In this document: in pieces, positions 1 through 11,447 of the stretch
Numbering within the stretch: position 1 is the stretch's first letter
Layout: the number at the start of each line of letters is the position of its first letter
Origin: Piezodorus guildinii
Taxonomy: Eukaryota > Arthropoda > Insecta > Hemiptera > Pentatomidae
Direction: 5' to 3'
Length of the DNA: 64,000 bases
Assembly (NCBI GenBank): GCA_023052935.1
Contig: CM041297.1
Span: forward strand, 51,999,917-52,063,916
The notes under the pieces: generated by a model
Databases searched by the model: none
Told to the model about the DNA's origin: nothing
Seen by the model: only the letters and a program-made list of their open reading frames with translations
Program-made: the position numbers and the translations under genes

Positions 1-189
1 TCAAGTGGACCTATATCCGTATTGCATATATACCATTTGGAGATTGCTATGTTATGTATGTACTAGGGGCACGGATATATATAACCCAGTATTACGCCGA
101 GTTATGGTGACTCTACCCTCATTATAGATGATTCCCAGTCTTTACCTCAGGGACTGTTCCGCTAACAGCGCCGTCCAGCGACCAAACGG

Positions 190-520
190 TGAAAGAATTG
201 CATAAAGAATTATTTTAGGTCTTTTCTCCTTTAGTTTTTAATCAAATTTGCTCAACTTGCATACTTAGGCGTTATTTATCAATTCTAATAAGATAATGTG
301 CCTATTTTTTTTTTAAATCTGCAAAATTAAAGATACTTTAGAGGAAGAAAATTTAAAATATCTGCATTTAAGCCCTGTCAGACTATCTCAATCAGAACGA
401 AACCTACATGATATAAAAGCCCATTAAATTTTACATTGATATTGGGAGTTTAATGAAAATCTCTATAGTCGTTTTTGAGAAAATCGTAAAAAGGTGTTAA
501 AAGTATGGGATAAAGTAGGA
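190..520 (+). repeat. Internal fragment of the Helentron-like repeat family
   Basis: The stretch matches by eye the middle part of the family seen complete at 9541-10456. Shared phrases are the run of TTTTCTCCTTTAGTT, the text around ACTTTAGAGGAAGAAA, and CCTACATGATAT followed by AAATTTTACAT. Neither end is present: the AATCTGGTGCG start and the GGTAAGTGAAAGT end are both missing. It ends about 12 bases before the foldback element at 532. The 189 bases before it hold nothing I recognise. Confidence 0.6.
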
Positions 521-531
521 CTTCCATGATG

Positions 532-691
532 AGATGAGGAAGATGGTTGGGGGTGCGGTCATCAGAAAGAAACACACATTAAAAAGTAGTACTTATTTTA
601 ATTAATTATTAAAAATTTAAATTAAAATAATTACTACTTTTTAATTTGTGTTTCTTTCTGATGACCGCACCCCTAACCATCTTCCTCATCT
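532..691. repeat. Foldback element with about 75 bp arms
   Basis: Positions 532-605 read as the reverse complement of 618-691 with only about four mismatches, leaving a central spacer of roughly a dozen A/T bases. Each arm contains TGCGGTCAT followed by a GAAAC-bearing stretch. The same layout appears in the arms of the foldback at 20427-20626. The right flank carries CTCAACGGTCAACTT, a motif shared with the 20.4 kb and 54.5 kb loci, so the three are probably related non-autonomous elements. There is no coding capacity. Confidence 0.75.
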
Positions 692-1998
692 AATATTCTT
701 TCTCAACGGTCAACTTAACTCCTTTAGAATGAGTTATGGCTTTATGACAAAGAACAATGAGAAAAAGATTGGAACATATATATTATTTATATTGGTCTCT
801 TGTCTTCTGTGTTGAAAAAAAAAAAAAAAAAAAAAATGCTTCTAAGCTTCCGATCTTGCGAGAAAGGGATATGCAATAGTGTAGTACAATGAAACGTGTC
901 ACATGTAAGCAACAGTAAACAAAAATAAACACTCCATTTACTTAGGTTGACGATGGTTCTGTTAAGAAATTATTTTAATGGTTACTTTAATTCATCGATC
1001 TCCATACGACACTACCGTCAAGAAAGAAACGGTAAATGTATAATCGTCTTATAACATTATTTGAGTTGACTATTTCAATCATACCTTATGTTCTTTACTA
1101 GAAATGAGTGGTTAATATTTAAATTTGAAGGAAGAAGTTTTCTGAATAACGACCTCCGTTTTCCTTCAATTTATAGTGACATTTGCAAGAGTAGTAAATT
1201 CCTACCCATGACGTTATTAATATTTAATCCCGTGATATCGTGGAGGCATCGCATACTAACACATTATGAATTTAATATTCTGCACTGCGTGAGCACAGTA
1301 CGTCTCCTCCTTTTGTATTCCAATTGCATTCTGTACTAACTTAATGCACTTTGCTACGTGCCTATATCAAAATTAGCTTTCTCATATCTGGAGAATACAA
1401 ATAGGAAAAATTACTTATGATGTTTGCGCATGTGAAATGATATTTCCATTTCATTATATTACACTCTTCACAAAAACAGCTGCCTACGTACATTACCTTT
1501 GAACAGAATTTCTGATTATCTTTGAATTTTGATATTACTTATGTCATGAAAATATCTTACTTTTATACCAACATCAAAACAATATTTAAAAAGGAAATTT
1601 TATCAGTACAAATACAGCTGTACTTAAATTACATAAAACCCTAATAAACAAGATCAAACTGCCTTCACCACTCATTTCAGAACTGGACATTCATTTAAAT
1701 TTCATTCACTCAAAATTATACATTATGAAAAAAACAGCTTCAAACGAAATATGGAAAAAATGTTTACCATATAAAAATAGGAAAATCGCTCAATAAATAA
1801 AAACTCTGATGTCCAAAACCTTGATTCATGTTATTCAAATTTAATAAACACATATTAACATTACGTCTGAATAATAAATAAACAAAAGGAGAAAACCCCG
1901 GACTCCTGACGTCATAAGTTCGGAAAAATCCTCCATACCTGAACTATTCCTGGCATCTTTGCTTCAGTGTTCCTTCAAAGTTTATAGTTTACACATAT
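692..1998. other. AT-rich spacer, no gene recognised
   Basis: This spacer holds an A run at about 815-836 and one 83-codon open frame (1088-1339) with no recognisable domain and A+T-driven composition. A perfect palindromic CRE-type octamer, TGACGTCA, lies at 1907-1914. It is a single site and not evidence of a promoter on its own. Confidence 0.5.
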
Positions 1999-2388
1999 GA
2001 GACGTTGATTTCCAAAAGGTACTAAAGGACATTTTTTACGAAATTGATTTTTTGTCATATTTATATTCTCATCATTAAGTTTTATCTAAATATTCTATTT
2101 GATGTTATCTAATGAATTCTCAAGTTGAAAAACTTTTTTGATGTTATGATAGAAATGCGGTCATTTTCTAAAAGTACTAATTACGCATTCATTTTCGTTC
2201 CAAATCATTCTAAAAAAAAATCATTTCATAACTTTAATATGAAGTTATTATTATAGTAAAAAAATAATTCTAAATTTTAAGGCAAAAATACCCAAAATAG
2301 CTAGTTTGATAATATAGTAATGAGAGATTTTGGCGCTTCCTGTAAAATTTCCTAAATGGATATAGTACCTTTTGGAAATCAACGTCTC
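1999..2388 (+). mobile_element. GAGACG-ended MITE, copy 1 (390 bp)
   Basis: The element starts GAGACGTTGATTTCCAAAAG and ends with the inverted copy CTTTTGGAAATCAACGTCTC, so the terminal inverted repeats are at least 25 bp. It is flanked by ATAT on both sides (1995-1998 and 2389-2392), read as a 4-bp target duplication. The inside is A+T-rich and non-coding. Sister copies lie at 21689-22071 (opposite orientation) and 46372-46744. The superfamily is not assigned because the palindromic A/T 4-bp target does not settle it. Confidence 0.85.
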
Positions 2389-2478
2389 ATATGTCTATGT
2401 AAGATCCTAATTTATTTTAAATTGTAAGTAAATTTCTAATAATATCTTTAATGTAAGTTCTAATTGAAATATCTATTT

Positions 2479-2746
2479 GTTTATTGTCCGTTTATTTAAT
2501 TAATGTCCCTTTTTGCTGCTGTGGCTGTCCTATCGGACGGTGCTACAGTGGGAGTCCTAAATTTTGCCTGTCCAAGTCTAATTAGGATAGGAATCTTTAA
2601 CGAGTACCTGACATCGCACAGGCTTGGGACCACAACAAAGGATTTTTTTACTCCCATTAAAAATTCCTAGAGACACCTGCATGTTCGAACCCGGGACCTT
2701 GGGCATAGGAAGCTGTTATGCTAACCACCGTGCAACGGGTAACCCC
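2479..2746 (-). mobile_element. tRNA-derived SINE, reverse strand
   Basis: Read on the minus strand, a tRNA-like head (A box near GGTTAGCATAACAGC, B box near GGGTTCGAAC) leads into a body with CTCCCACTGTAGCACCGTCC and a tail of TTAAATAAA type. It is flanked by the 12-bp direct repeat AAATATCTATTT at 2467-2478 and 2747-2758, a clear target duplication from LINE-driven retroposition. Related copies are at 15860, 18358, 22076, 27817, 32317 and 62429. Confidence 0.85.
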
Positions 2747-2972
2747 AAATATCTATTTAACTACTGTATATCTATTCATTGTTCAATTAATTCTTTTCTG
2801 TTAATCTAACAATAACATCATTTATTAATTATTGTATCAAAATTTTATTGTTCTGTCTTTTTGTTTTTCCACTGTTAAGGCATGATTATGAGAACAATAA
2901 ATTCTCTAAACGTTGCATAAATAAAAATGTTTATTTATTAACTGGAACCTAAGACCAGTAGAAAACCTATAG

Positions 2973-2973
<1 letters not shown>

Positions 2974-3054
<81 letters not shown>

Positions 3055-3058
3055 ATAT
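2974..3058. repeat. (TA)n then (GT)n compound microsatellite
   Basis: About 65 bases of alternating TA pass directly into eight GT units. The 79-codon minus-strand open frame over it is the poly Tyr-Ile translation of the repeat and not a gene. Confidence 0.97.
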
Positions 3059-3587
3059 GCAAGGATCCTGGTTGTATTACAGTGTTACGGTATAACATAG
3101 AGTTCATAAATTTCTTAGTAGATAAAAAAAAAAACGCAATGTCTCTACCATAGATATTCAAAAATACGGAAATCGTACTAGCCCTAGTTAGAGATGACAG
3201 GGAATAATTCATTCATCAATATGCTAAAGATTAAAGGTTGAATTTGCCTCTGACGAATGGCTCCGAAGATAAATGGCCAATTATTAACTCAGTTTTGAAG
3301 GGGAATTTCGAAAAATAAACTTTGAACTCTGCTTTTAAATTTAATCTATAATTCATATAGAGAGCTTTCAACTTTGCATCTTTAGTAGTTACTGTATTCC
3401 TCATTATTCTTACAGTTTTTTGTATTGTATTTAAATTTTCTTATTTAAATATCTCTGATAAATCTATATATAGTTTTAATAATGTTTCACAATGCTTGAT
3501 CGGTTATAATAATATAAATTAAATAGTTATAAATATTATTTCTCATTTTTTTTATTACTATAATTTTAGATAGATTTAGTGTTAACA

Positions 3588-3655
3588 AGGGAGTGGTCTA
3601 GTGGATAGAGCAGTAGTCTTCTATTTTTCGGGCCCTGGGTTCGAATAAAGTTTTT
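3588..3655 (+). repeat. tRNA-like SINE head or tRNA pseudogene fragment
   Basis: An A-box-like GTGGTCTAGTGGATAG is followed about 30 bases later by a B-box-like GGGTTCGAAT, the internal RNA polymerase III promoter spacing of a tRNA. The sequence stops after the B box and the acceptor stem cannot be closed, so it is not a functional tRNA. It differs from the main SINE family here (TAGTGGATAGAGCAG), so it may be a second family or a truncated head. The spacers around it (3059-3587 and 3656-4964) are AT-rich and show nothing else. Confidence 0.45.
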
Positions 3656-4964
3656 TGACGTCTTTATATTTTTAAGAATATAATAAATTAAAAATAATAA
3701 TATTAATGAAATTATAATTTCATTACACACACAATTACATGCGTATGAAGACTGTTCTAATATTCAACATTACTGAAAGTTTCATTTATATAAATGAAAT
3801 AAAAAAAAATAGGAAAACCTTTTTTCAAAATATACTTTATTCAACTCACACTTAGTTTAATTCTTGTATACTTTTTAAAAATGTATTTCAAATTATTTTT
3901 TCTTCTCTCAACTTTTGTATATTCCAACGCTGAATCATTAATTCAACTGCGATTCTCAGATTTTCGGTAAGATAAATTTAATGATATTGCAGCTTTGCGG
4001 AGGGCGGAAAAACGTGTTTATCTGGCTGATGGTTGGTTTAAGATAACTGGAAATCAGCAATCTCTTATTTTCAAACTATTGGTTTATTTTAGCATATTAT
4101 TATAACTATTGCTCAGTAACAAACACAGGTTTATTTATTTTAATATTTAATATCAAAATAATAAAATTAAATAATATTGTAATGAAACGGTGCAATTTTT
4201 TAAGGTAACCCCCAAACTTTCATTACTAAAATTATCTGTGAACTAGTAAGCTTATGATTGGGGGCATTAGCATTAGAACTTATGATTAGCAGTTTATTTT
4301 ATCCTTAACTTTTATTTACCTATGTATGCAATATATATTAAGGTAAAGTATTGCGATTGTGAAATGTTTCGAATTTCAATTTTTAACGGAAATACACGTT
4401 TCAGGGTCTAATGAGTTCAAATAACATAGTAACGTGGAAAGGTGTGGTGTGAGAGAGAAAAATGATATTGGTTAGGTGTAATGTTTCATGAACTTCTCAA
4501 AACGAATTGAATATGCTGTCGAATTTAATAGCAGTAACTAATAGCAACAAAAATAAAATATTATGAAATGCAATCTGTCCTATTTGAATTTAAAAATAAG
4601 TAATGTATACGCAAGAGAATCTTCATAAATGAGATTCTTATTCATCTTGTGTTTTTACTGGATATCAAATTGACATTCAATAGATTCAAGTTTCTTAAGC
4701 AGTCAAAAAAATCAAAGTAAGTAGAGTACCAACTTATATTCCTATATTTTATCAATATTTTACATGTATAAACTTTAAACACATTAAAATGACAATTAAT
4801 ACTTTTTTTTCGAGTCTTTCTCCTTTATAACATTGCTAAGTCCAGCACGGAAACGATAAGTCGTACGAAACTGAAATTTCATTTTTAAGACAACTAAGAT
4901 TCCGTAGGTTTCATTCTGATTAAAACAGTCAGACAAAACGTTAGTGCCGATATTTATGTGTATT

Positions 4965-5240
4965 TTAATTTTAAACATATGTATTGATATATACAACTGT
5001 ATTTAAAAAAAATACATCAAGTAAATGTGATGGTAATATAGACAACTGTCATGAAATACATGTATAGACACTACCCAGTGGCAGTACTCTAAAAAGACTC
5101 TTAACTAGAAGGTCTCGTGACCATCTTCTTTTCAGATGCCTCGGAGGATTATCAGGGATCGAAGAGGAAGCAAGGATTTATAACTTATTGATTGTAGTGG
5201 GAATGGAGTTTGTCATGGAAGGAATGGTACCTCCGCTCTT
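4965..5240 (-). mobile_element. Jockey-like LINE, 3' end remnant
   Basis: On the minus strand the end of a degenerate reading frame (5125-5240) runs into a 3' untranslated part (4965-5125) with CATCACATTTACTTGATG. The same tail recurs at 17120-17275 and 43311-43461. The phrase CCTCGGAGGATTATCAGG at about 5140 gives the uninterrupted version of the site where another LINE inserted at 43461. Only the extreme 3' end of the element survives here. Confidence 0.65.
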
Positions 5241-5529
5241 TTAAATTTTATTTTTACTTGAGCCCTACTAAAGGAAAGTAGATCAAACAGATTTTTTCAG
5301 GTTTTTTTTTTTTTTCCTTACATAAGAAGAGTAATACAGGTTATAATAGAACGTTAGGAAGCTTAAAGACTATAGAAAAAAATATTATGTTTATATACAA
5401 AGTTGTGGAACGTATTGTTGAGTAACCAATAAGCATTATTAAACTTAGGCGAATGAAATACGATTGTATACTATTATATTGTTTATTCTAGAACGTATAT
5501 TTCTAAAAAAAAAAATTGGAGGTAATTCT

Positions 5530-5634
5530 TTGAACTTTTAATTATATTTGAGAGGTAATTATTTGAAAGTTCTTAAACTACTTTAAACAAACGAGAGAAG
5601 TAAAAGTCGGGTGTTGCACGCACATGATTTTTTT
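5530..5634 (-). repeat. Helentron-like repeat, short reverse fragment
   Basis: AGTAAAAGTCGGGTGTTGCACGCAC at about 5596-5621, reverse-complemented, gives the family's start (GTGCGTGCAACACACGACTTTCAC-like). It lies head to head with the longer + strand copy starting at 5947. The rest is too diverged to delimit. Confidence 0.5.
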
Positions 5635-5679
5635 TTGAAGTAGTACGTTTGAAGTGTATTTACAATGATTTATAACTAC

Positions 5680-5830
5680 CCGATCGGATCCACGTGCAGC
5701 ATACTTTCCTTATTAAACCTTCTGTGCAATAGCGAAACCCTAATCATGAAGGCTAGGAAAGAATTAAGCAGTAATTAAATGCCTGTCGCATTCCATACAA
5801 AGGAGACATGTGCAAGCAATTGGAATACAC
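5680..5830. promoter_or_regulatory. Possible conserved non-coding block
   Basis: This short stretch has more balanced composition than its surroundings, no open frame and no resemblance to other repeats in the window. It contains AGTAATTAAATG (homeodomain-type core), CATTCCA (TEAD-type), ACAAAGG (TCF/Sox-type) and ACATGTG (E-box) within about 80 bases. Such motifs are short and common, so this is only a pointer. Confidence 0.2.
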
Positions 5831-5946
5831 TAAACGATTCTAATCCAGATGTACTCAGGCATGCCAAATACCCAAGTAATGATTACTGCTTTAAAAACTG
5901 TTTGAGAACTTTATTAATTCAGTAATATTTAAAATTTTGAATATGG

Positions 5947-6925
5947 AAAAATCTGGTGCACGCGATTCTGACTTTCACTTACCTCCGATCTCAAAATTTT
6001 AAAGAACTTTTAAAAAAATTTAGAGACGAAAAAAATGTAATTAGATCGCGTTGCGATAGAAACATGTGTTTCATTAAATAATCTGCTATATTATTATCTG
6101 CAATAAACAGTTAGTTTTATCGGCTTTTCATCACTCTCCTTTACTCTATACAACATTTTGTGTAAACTATTATTTTTCTAAAATCTTTAGCTTTTACCTT
6201 AATATACCTTTAAATATTATACATAAACATTACAATTCTTATGTTTAAGATAAAAACTAAACAACTATGTTTGCTCTATTATCCTTTACTTGATAATCAA
6301 GCTCATTGATTTTGTATATTGGCCCGTTTTATACCAATTCTAATTACATGATATGGTGAATCTTTTGGAATTTACAAAATTTAAGGTACTCTAGAGGAAG
6401 ATAATACAAAAATTCTCCATTGAAGCCCTTTCAAACAGTATATTGTTCATCTTTATTAAAGATTTTATGTTCAAAACAACAAATATCACATGAAAAACAT
6501 TTTTTTGCTCGTTTATCTTTAATTTGGATTTATAATTCGTTAAACTTATGTATATACCGGGTTTTTTATCAATGCCGACGAGATGATATGGTTAATTTTT
6601 TTTTTTGCATTTAAATCCCGTCAGACTATTTCAAAAATAATGAAACCTATATGATATTAAAACCAGTTAAGTTTTAATAGCGCGTTTAATCAAAATCGTT
6701 TTTGAGAAAATCTTAAAAAATTGCAAAATGCATGGTATAAAGTATCGCTACCGGTAAGCTGATTTTTATGAAAAATTTGCTGTAACATCTCGAGTGCATA
6801 GTTGTCTTAAATATGAAATTTCAGCTTCATACAACTTTTCGTTTTCGTACTAGACTTACCACACACATTAGCGGACAAGCAGACCTTTTCACGCGACTTG
6901 TTAAGTAGTTAATTGGAACCGTTCC
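5947..6925 (+). mobile_element. Helentron-like non-autonomous element, copy with lost right end
   Basis: It begins AAATCTGGTGCACGC, has the subterminal ACTTTCACTTACC about 25 bases in, and runs through the family's middle and the CAGACC region. The right end with GGTAAGTGAAAGT is missing: after about 6900 the sequence leaves the family and LINE sequence follows at 6957. There is no coding frame. Confidence 0.65.
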
Positions 6926-6956
6926 TGGGCTGCTTCACCGAAGTAACAACTAAAAG

Positions 6957-7260
6957 GTGACACAATTCCTGACTGAACATGGACAAACAAAACAATACTT
7001 AAAACGCTTTAACATACTACAAGACGACAAATGCCCATACGATGGAGACATACACAACTTTCGACACTTAAAATACGAATGTAAACAATTAGACCCCATA
7101 CGAGCAAAGCTAACACAGAACGTAATACTGGAACACGGGACTTAGCCAGAAATAGAACAAAGACTAATGACAAAATTTAAAAAATATTTTATAAATTTCA
7201 TAAAATCAATAGACTTCAATCAACTTAACATAGATTGTAGGAAGGCAGTTGAGGTTTTGT
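6957..7260 (+). pseudogene. Non-LTR retrotransposon ORF2 C-terminal remnant
   Basis: A 62-codon frame beginning TQFLTEHGQTKQYLKRF is followed by KCPYDGDIHNFRHLKYEC. This is the Leu-Thr-x-His-Gly plus Cys-rich (C...H....C) tail found after RNase H in I, R1 and Jockey group LINEs. The second Cys of the usual CPxC is replaced, so it is degenerate. After the stop at 7145 a further frame and an A+T-rich 3' part follow. Reverse transcriptase and endonuclease domains are absent, as expected of a 5'-truncated copy. Confidence 0.7.
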
Positions 7261-7506
7261 AATCTTGTTGTGCTTATGTTATTTTTTATTTTTGTATTTA
7301 TTTATTTTTTGTTCAAATCTTGATTTGTATAATTAACATATTTTAGGTATTTCATCTATTTATGGTATCTACTTATGATATTTTCAATGTGTTATTTCTC
7401 TTCTTCTTTAAATTTTATTTATTTTTAAAAAATTGCAAAATGCTACATAACTTAATAAATATTTGTTACAACATAGATAGGAGGAAGAAAAAATAAAAAA
7501 AAAAAT

Positions 7507-7557
<51 letters not shown>

Positions 7558-7875
7558 CACTGCAATTACAAGTGCTTTCTTATCTGGGAACAAAGGTATA
7601 CTTAAAGGGGGACATAAATAGAAAGACAAAACTAATTGATAAAATCATTAAGGAGCAGATACAAAAGAGAAATATTTTTATTTCAAAAGATCTAATACAT
7701 AAATGGAAAGCATTGTCCTTCTTTTTTTAATGAATATAATTAAGAAATATCAGATAAAAGATGTAGTAGTGATCTACTCGAAATAAAGACCTACTGTTCA
7801 CGCACCAACTGGGGATGTGCCATCCCTTCTTGATATATTTTTCGATATGGCAACGTGAAGGAACATAATTATATT

Positions 7876-7929
<54 letters not shown>

Positions 7930-8588
7930 TTTTTAATATTAGGTTCCGATTATTTTTTATAAATAAATATATTTATGATATTTCGAGATTTTTTTTTCAG
8001 AAAAAAACATAGTAAATATATATAATAGTTACATTCAATTAATTTTTTTCTTTGATAATTTTATTGAGAAATAATACTAGTTACAACACACAAGGGTTAT
8101 TACTATTAATATTCTATTCATAATCATACCACAAAGTAATTAAGATAAAGTACCGAAAAAAATGTATATACATTATAATTTAAAACGAATGTTGACAAAA
8201 TAAGTACAGTAGGGTAAACAAAGTAAAAGAACTATTCTCATATCAATTAATTGAAAAGAAACATTGTATTATTGTGGCGTTGTAAATTGAAGAAAAATAT
8301 TATCTTTACATTGAACGACAGAACTGCACCGAAACAAGCTTCTGGATAATCTTGATTAAAATTTTGAGAATCTTAAAATTATTTTTCTAAAACTTACCAA
8401 GGACTAAGAATCAGTTCGTCAGAAACGTTTTTAATGATTGTCGTATTGGTAATTTATAAGGAGTGGAGTATGTGCTATGGGGTAGGAATTAGGAGATATA
8501 AAGACACTGTGCTACTTAATATCTTTGTTCTGGGATTAAGTGCCTCCAATTCGATACTTATACTTATACAGGCGTTCCAACTAGGGTT
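7261..8588. other. AT-rich spacer with two (TA)n microsatellites
   Basis: The (TA)n tracts are at 7506-7555 and 7879-7920, the second followed by a T run to about 7934. I see no gene or named repeat. The minus-strand frame at 7408-7629 is a translation of the first tract. Confidence 0.7.
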
Positions 8589-8830
8589 GACTTTTCAAGT
8601 CAGTGCTAAGCTCCAGAGGTCACGGTCTAGCCAATCCTCCTGATCCTCCGCCATCTCCTCTTCCACTCCCCCCATATTCACATAGTTCTAGGTCGACCTC
8701 GTTCCCGCCTTCCTGGTGGCTGTCAATCCAAAACTCGGTTTGGCCATCGTTCGGCAGGCATTCGTTTTAGATGCTCGTACCATCTTAGCCTTCGCTGCCC
8801 TATCCGGATACTTATAATTTGGGTTAATAA
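8589..8830 (-). pseudogene. LINE C-terminal coding remnant, frameshifted
   Basis: On the minus strand the frame reads RRLRWYEHLKRMPAERWPN, then RERGRPRTM, then after a frameshift EEMAEDQEDWLDRDLWSLA and a stop at 8592. The order RWxGHxxRM ... GRPxxxW ... DRxxW is typical of the C-terminus of many arthropod non-LTR retrotransposon polyproteins. In-frame stops and the frameshift mark it as dead. Nothing of the RT domain remains. The following spacer, 8831-9540, is AT-rich with nothing recognised. Confidence 0.65.
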
Positions 8831-9540
8831 CTTGGCGGTTAGATGAATTTAAATCACTTCCTTACACAGCCGTTGGTATGGAAATAATGTGATGTATTAA
8901 TACGGAGTGAACCCATCTTCTTAATAATACTGGTTTATTTATTTCATTTTCGCTCAGAAAATCTCTTATTACTTTAAGGTCTTTGTAAGATTATTTTCTT
9001 ACCATTTTAAATCCTTTTATCTATATTTAAGATTTTGTGTTTTTGTTTTTCTTGGATCATTTTTGTATCGAATCATCAGCTCCCACCTACGCTTCATTTG
9101 TTTCTTTTCTTTTTGCCATTGCCCTATTTTTTTCTTATTTTTTTTTAAACTGATTAAATGTCTTTAGAAACTCAATTGTTATTGTTGTCGCCTTGTTCTT
9201 AAGATTCTTTTCCACATTTACTGTTTCTGGTTAGCTAGTAGTTTTGGTTAAGCGTGTAATCTTTAAGAATCTGGCTCATAGTAAGTTTTCACGTGTGGCC
9301 TATTCTTAATTGAGTAATGACAAGCGGTTTTCTTCTGTTATATCTGTTTGAAATTTGCCACGGTTGTACTTAGTTTTTAATACGAGTTATCATTTTTAAT
9401 TTTCTTTATAAATGTTATTCTTAGTGGTGCTTTTCTTAGTATGAAGCTTGTTTTATGTCTGTTTATGTAACTAATTTAAAACTAGGCGGTTATTGATTTT
9501 CATATAAGGCTATTATCATAGTCGAATAACACCATGATAA

Positions 9541-10456
9541 AAAATCTGGTGCGCGCAACACACGACTTTCATTTACCTCCGTTATTCAAAATGTTCCAGC
9601 TGTTATTCCAGAATTTTTAAACAAATTTAGAAACGAAAATATATTTTTGGAGTATTATTTAAATTGATTTCAAAAGAAACATGTGTTTTATTAAATAATT
9701 TATTATATTATTATCTACGACAATCAGTTTGTTTTATCGTTTTTTCATCACTCTCCGTTAACATTTACGCTAGTATCCATAAGATCATATTTTTTCTAAA
9801 ACCTTTAGCATTCCAACGGTATATTATACATGTATATTACTCTTCTTAAGTTCAAAAACAAAAAATTGCATTAAAAAAATATGTTTGCGGTTTTCTCCTT
9901 TAGTTAGATATAGAATTCGTTCAACTTATATATTTACCTGTTTTTAGCTATGCTAATTAGATTATATGGGTCAAGTTCATAAAAACTACAAAATTAGAGG
10001 TACTTTAGAGAAAGAAATTTTTAAATAAAGGTATTTAAGACCTGTCAGACTTATTCAATCAGAATGAAACCTACATGATATTAAAAGCCGTTCAATTTTA
10101 CATTCATATAGCGAGTTTAATCAAAATCGTTATAGCAGTTTTCGAGAAAATCGTAAAAAGGTGCAAAATGCATAGTATAAAGTGGCTCTGCTGGTAAGCT
10201 GATTTCGATGAAAAAGTTGCTGTAATATCTCGGACGTATATTTGTCTTAAATATAAAATTTCAGTTTCATAGGACTTTTCGTTTTTAAGCTGGACTTACT
10301 ACACAGATACAGACAAACAGACCTTTTTGCGGGACTAGATCATTTGGACTCAGGGGACCCTAAAACGTGTATTTCCGTTAAAAACTGGAATTGGAAAATA
10401 TTCACGATCACAATACTTTCCGTTACTATATATTTCTTATATAGGTAAGTGAAAGT
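9541..10456 (+). mobile_element. Helentron-like non-autonomous element, complete copy (916 bp)
   Basis: This is the best-preserved member. The left end is AAAATCTGGTGCGCGCAACA with subterminal ACTTTCATTTACC at 9565-9577. The right end has the inverse GGTAAGTGAAAGT at 10444-10456. The inverted pair is 13 bp and sits inside the left terminus, not at it, and I see no target duplication. Short subterminal inverted repeats without target duplication characterise Helentron-associated interspersed elements such as Drosophila INE-1, hence the call. There is no ORF. Other copies are at 5947, 33411, 51728, 52939, 60067 and 63474. Confidence 0.7.
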
Positions 10457-10489
10457 AAAAAAAATTAATGACTATTGATTATGATCATT

Positions 10490-10800
10490 AATGATGATGA
10501 ATGTCCTAAAGTTGTTAGCCGACTAGAGGATGATCCCGGTACTAGGCGAGAGCCTAGAGGTCGCCGGGGCTTAAACAGGGCTTTACCGGGCTTACAAGCA
10601 CCGCGCTGTTAATTGGCTATCCAATCTGTGATCCCTGTCTATGTCAACTAACCGCTTGTCTCCTCCGCAATCCAATCTTCCTCCAATCCATCCAACGGGC
10701 CCTTCTTTGTTACACTCCATTAACAGCTTTGGAGGCTAGATACTGAATGGCAGGCGTGACTGTAATTGGATGTGCTGTGATTGCCGATCACTTTAACGTT
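10490..10800. promoter_or_regulatory. Non-coding block rich in CCAAT/ATTGG motifs
   Basis: This roughly 300-base stretch has clearly higher G+C than its flanks and no match elsewhere in the window. It contains TTAATTGGCTATCCAATC, GCAATCCAATC, CTCCAATCC and GTAATTGGATG, that is, at least five CCAAT-type pentamers on the two strands. No frame stays open through it. It could be a conserved regulatory element or an unrecognised repeat, and comparison with other species would decide. Confidence 0.25.
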
Positions 10801-10977
10801 ACTCATCATTGTTAAAATTGGGAAAATTATTAAAAAAATTTAAAAGGAAATGTGGGCATCAATTCAATTCATATACGAGATGCTTACACTTAACGCAATA
10901 ATCTTCAAAGCTTATGTTAAAATTTAACATGCTCTTCAACAATAGTCATGCCTCTGAAATTGATCTACTATCAGTTA

Positions 10978-11444
10978 AGGCCACGCTACACGGTGAGAAA
11001 ACAGGTATGTGTAGGTGAGGTGAAAGCGAGGTCTTGTGAGAGTTTACGAAAGTAGCGGGAGAGGAGGAAGGCTTATTTAAAAAAAAAAAAAATTGGATAA
11101 TGACATTAAATATTACTTTTAAAAAAATCCTATATCATTAAATATTGTTTTTTAAAAAAGATAAAAAAACTGAATGATAAAGTTATATCAAAACGAACAA
11201 GTGTAATATACACATCATGAAAACATGTTTTTTAAATGTAGAAATTATATTTTTTTAAATTAAACATTATTTATAATAAAAAGTAAAATTAATAAATGAT
11301 GAAGTAATATAGAAAATTCGGTAATTGAATATTTATTATAATATGTTGAAAGTATGCAAAGGTGTATGATAATTCACTCTCACCAAATCTCACGAATTTC
11401 ACCTCACATACGCCTAACAATATTTTCACCGTGTAGCGCGGCCT
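10978..11444. mobile_element. PIF/Harbinger-type MITE (467 bp)
   Basis: The ends are inverted: AGGCCACGCTACACGGTGAG at the left and TTTTCACCGTGTAGCGCGGCCT at the right. Inner parts (GGTGAGGTGAAAG against TTTCACCTCAC) extend the pairing. TTA flanks both sides (10975-10977 and 11445-11447). A 3-bp TTA/TAA target duplication with GGCC-type ends is the signature of PIF/Harbinger. The interior is A+T-rich and non-coding. Confidence 0.75.
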
Positions 11445-11447
11445 TTA

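Noticed and set aside
1907..1914. CRE site TGACGTCA as promoter evidence
   Set aside because: A single octamer without nearby TATA, initiator or coding sequence is expected now and then by chance.
2973..3212. Minus-strand open frame ending in poly Tyr-Ile
   Set aside because: It is the translation of the (TA)n tract. The same applies to frames over the tracts near 7.5, 13.7 and 54.7 kb and to the Cys-Val run over the (CA)n at 60.8 kb.
3588..3655. A complete functional tRNA gene
   Set aside because: A and B boxes are present but the acceptor stem and 3' half after the B box cannot be folded, so only a tRNA-like fragment is listed.
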